The translations under genes were made by a program, and so were the position numbers. The notes under the pieces are model-generated. The model did not search any database. It was not told the DNA's origin and was given only the letters and a program-made list of their open reading frames with translations. Below, one piece after another: positions 62,378 through 64,000 of a DNA stretch of 64,000 bases. Each line of letters starts with the position of its first letter. Within the stretch, counting starts at the first letter, position 1. The DNA is from Amycolatopsis alba DSM 44262. Its GTDB lineage: Bacteria > Actinomycetota > Actinomycetes > Mycobacteriales > Pseudonocardiaceae. The stretch spans positions 583,021 through 647,020 of the forward strand of contig NZ_KB913032.1 of NCBI RefSeq assembly GCF_000384215.1, written 5' to 3'.

Positions 62378-63163
62378 CTAGACGGCTTGGACCTCGACCC
62401 CGGCGGCCTCGAAGGCCCGCAGCACCTTCGGATCGGCGTTGGAGTCCGTGACGAGGGCGTGCACCTGCGGCGTCGCGCAGATCCGCGCGAACGCCCGGCG
62501 GCCCAGCTTCGAACCGTCGGCGACCGCGACGACGCGTTCCGACCGCTCGACCATCAGCCGGTTGATACTCGCCTCGCCCTCATGGTGGGCGAAGGCGCCG
62601 GCCTCGGCGTCGAACGCGTCGACCCCGAGGAACAGCAGGTCGATCGTCAGTTCGCTGAGCACGCGCGTGGCCAGCGGACCACTGAGCTCGAACGACTGCG
62701 GGCGCGCGACACCGCCGGTGACCACGATCTTCACATGCGGCCGTACCGCGAGTTCGTGCGCGATGTTCAGCGCGTTGGTGACCACCGTCAGCCCCGGCGA
62801 ATCACGCAGGCCCGCCAGATCCGACCGCGTCGCGAGCGAACGCGCGACCCCGGCCGTCGTCGTCCCGCCGTTGAGGCCGACCACCATGCCCTGCGCCACG
62901 AGCGACGCCGCGGCGACGCTGATCCGCTGTTTCTCGGGCACGTGCCGCGCGGTCTTGTACCGCAACGGCAGGTCGTAGGCGAGGTCGTTGGCCACCGCGC
63001 CACCACGGGTGCGGGTGAGCAACTGCTGCTCCGCCAGATGATCGAGATCGCGCCGGATCGTGGCCGCGGAGACGTTCAGCTCCTCGGCCACGTCCTCGAC
63101 GTCGATTTTCTCCCGCTGCCCCAGCAGGTCCAGCAGGGTGCTCAGCCGTTCGTGCCGGGCCAT
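62378..63163 (-). CDS. DeoR-family regulator
   Basis: 261 aa from ATG 63163 with AGGAG nine nt upstream. N-terminal DeoR helix-turn-helix: LLGQREKIDVEDVAEELNVS followed by AATIRRDLDHLAEQQLLTRT. C-terminal sugar-phosphate-binding domain: GLNGGTTTAGVARSL, VVTNALNIAHEL and FLGVDAFDAEAG. Usually represses sugar-use genes until a sugar phosphate binds. Likely controls the neighbouring GH31 and DUF5107-like genes. Confidence 0.93.
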   Translation of the reverse strand: MARHERLSTLLDLLGQREKIDVEDVAEELNVSAATIRRDLDHLAEQQLLTRTRGGAVANDLAYDLPLRYKTARHVPEKQRISVAAASLVAQGMVVGLNGGTTTAGVARSLATRSDLAGLRDSPGLTVVTNALNIAHELAVRPHVKIVVTGGVARPQSFELSGPLATRVLSELTIDLLFLGVDAFDAEAGAFAHHEGEASINRLMVERSERVVAVADGSKLGRRAFARICATPQVHALVTDSNADPKVLRAFEAAGVEVQAV

Positions 63164-63289
63164 CGGCGCCACTCCTAGCTCGCTGCGGCCTATCGCGCAT
63201 GGCGTTGCGCTGTTGGCCACTGTTTCGAGCAGTATGCTGCATCGCGGTTGTCCGCCGCGAGCGGCACGCCGGTCGAGTGGCCCGGCCGG

Positions 63290-64000
63290 TCACTTCATCC
63301 GGAAGTCGTGGTGTTCCGGCAGCGGTTCATCGGAAACCGCCGCCCAGGTGTCCGAAAGCGACGTTTCCCCTTCCCTGATGTTCGCGACCTCGAAACCGTT
63401 GTCGTAGACGGCCTTGGCCCCGGCGAGGTCGCCTCGGGCGAGCCGGGTACGCGCGGTCAGGAGGGCGATCCGCCCTTCCACCGGAAGACCGTCCAGCAAC
63501 TCGCTCGCCTCTTCCGGGAGCCCCGCCGCGAGTTGCGCCGCGATCGCCTCGACCACCAAAGGGCGCAGCGACGGGGCGAGGGCAACCGCCCGCCGGTACA
63601 GCCAGGCGGCCTCGTGCCCGGCCGTGGCGACCGCGAGATTCCGCAGCGCCCAAGGGTTCTCGTCCGCCGAAACGGACTCGCGCCAGGCGCGGACCGCGTC
63701 CGACTGCCGTCCGGCTGCCCAGTGCGCGACGCCGCGGTGGTACCAGGTCAGCCAGTTCTTCGGGGCGTACTCCAGGAGATCCGCCCAGTACCGGTTCACC
63801 AGCGTCGGCGGGGGCACGGTGAGCGGGTCCCCGTCCGGCGGTGCGCCGCCGAGCAGCGCGAGCCACGGCTCCTGGTCCGGACCGAGTGAATCCTCGGGGA
63901 ACGGCGTGCCGGGCAGGCACATCGGCGCCCGCCGGCTCTCCAGCGCTCCCCAGCCGGAACCGGTGGCCAGGAAGGTTTCCGGGGTGACGTCGGCGATCTT
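63290..64000 (-). CDS. C-terminal part of a DUF5107/TPR-like protein, 5' end outside the window
   Basis: At least 236 codons; the reading frame continues without a start to the window edge. The segment just inside the edge (ATGSGWGALE) followed by TPR-like helices (WYHRGVAHWAAGRQSDAVRA, ALRNLAVATAGHEAAWLYRR) matches the end of DUF5107 proteins, large proteins with an N-terminal glycosidase-like domain and C-terminal TPRs that accompany sugar-use loci. It lies 126 nt upstream of the DeoR gene on the same strand. Family call depends on a fragment. Confidence 0.65.
   Translation of the reverse strand, partial: KIADVTPETFLATGSGWGALESRRAPMCLPGTPFPEDSLGPDQEPWLALLGGAPPDGDPLTVPPPTLVNRYWADLLEYAPKNWLTWYHRGVAHWAAGRQSDAVRAWRESVSADENPWALRNLAVATAGHEAAWLYRRAVALAPSLRPLVVEAIAAQLAAGLPEEASELLDGLPVEGRIALLTARTRLARGDLAGAKAVYDNGFEVANIREGETSLSDTWAAVSDEPLPEHHDFRMK

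Noticed and set aside
1..64000. CRISPR arrays, tRNA/rRNA genes, transposases, phage genes
   Set aside because: No regularly spaced repeats, no tRNA T-loop-like segments in the spacers I examined, and no recognisable transposase, integrase or phage structural protein.

Overview
The window is high-GC DNA with actinobacterial gene content and reads like a member of the Pseudonocardiaceae (Amycolatopsis-like is my best guess, from gene content and the intergenic palindromes; I ran no search). Four housekeeping genes, polA, rpsA, coaE and uvrB, all lie on the minus strand in the same relative order as in Mycobacterium tuberculosis. There they are packed into a few kb; here they are separated by large blocks of accessory genes.

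Layout. 1-0.8 kb: end of an antitoxin-like gene and a RES-domain protein. 0.8-13.4 kb: nine minus-strand genes, mostly overlapping: GrpE-like, Hsp70, a large Fn3-like protein, a double-GTPase-type GTPase, a GAP1-like protein, a second membrane GTPase, a tiny membrane protein, a second Hsp70 and a VWA protein. This looks like an NTP-dependent conflict or quality-control system. 13.7-16.8 kb: a LuxR-type regulator, an XRE regulator, a TIR protein whose N-terminus resembles a RES domain, and a 36-residue membrane peptide. 16.9-21.9 kb: Nudix, uvrB, DUF5685 (very cysteine-rich tail), DUF402. 22-27 kb: two GT39-type membrane glycosyltransferases and a NarL-type two-component system. 27-30.4 kb: coaE-grpB fusion, a small ORF, rpsA. 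30.7-33.4 kb: a methyltransferase and two tandem GNAT paralogues. 33.5-36.7 kb: a degenerate ABC-like protein, YhgE/Pip and TetR behind a perfect 32-bp palindrome.

36.8-44.8 kb: trypsin-like protease, PknG-type kinase, VWA protein, four-TM protein, solute-binding lipoprotein and a trypsin-co-occurring small protein. This resembles the mycobacterial glnX-glnH-pknG sensing module with extra parts. 44.9-50 kb: polA, thioesterase, LysR, alpha/beta hydrolase. 50.3-55.2 kb: complete livKHMGF branched-chain amino-acid transporter. 55.2-58.9 kb: DUF4352 lipoprotein, LysR, DUF6506, MarR/azoreductase pair, hypothetical. 59-64 kb: secreted GH31 glycosidase, DeoR regulator and the end of a DUF5107/TPR-like protein, probably a glycan-use locus.

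Most notable: (1) the RES-like/TIR fusion coupled to an XRE gene; (2) the Hsp70/GrpE/double-GTPase/GAP1/VWA cluster; (3) the extended PknG locus; (4) a family of long perfect intergenic hairpins, two of which share an identical core. No tRNA, rRNA, CRISPR array, transposase or phage gene was recognised. All identifications come from reading motifs by eye.
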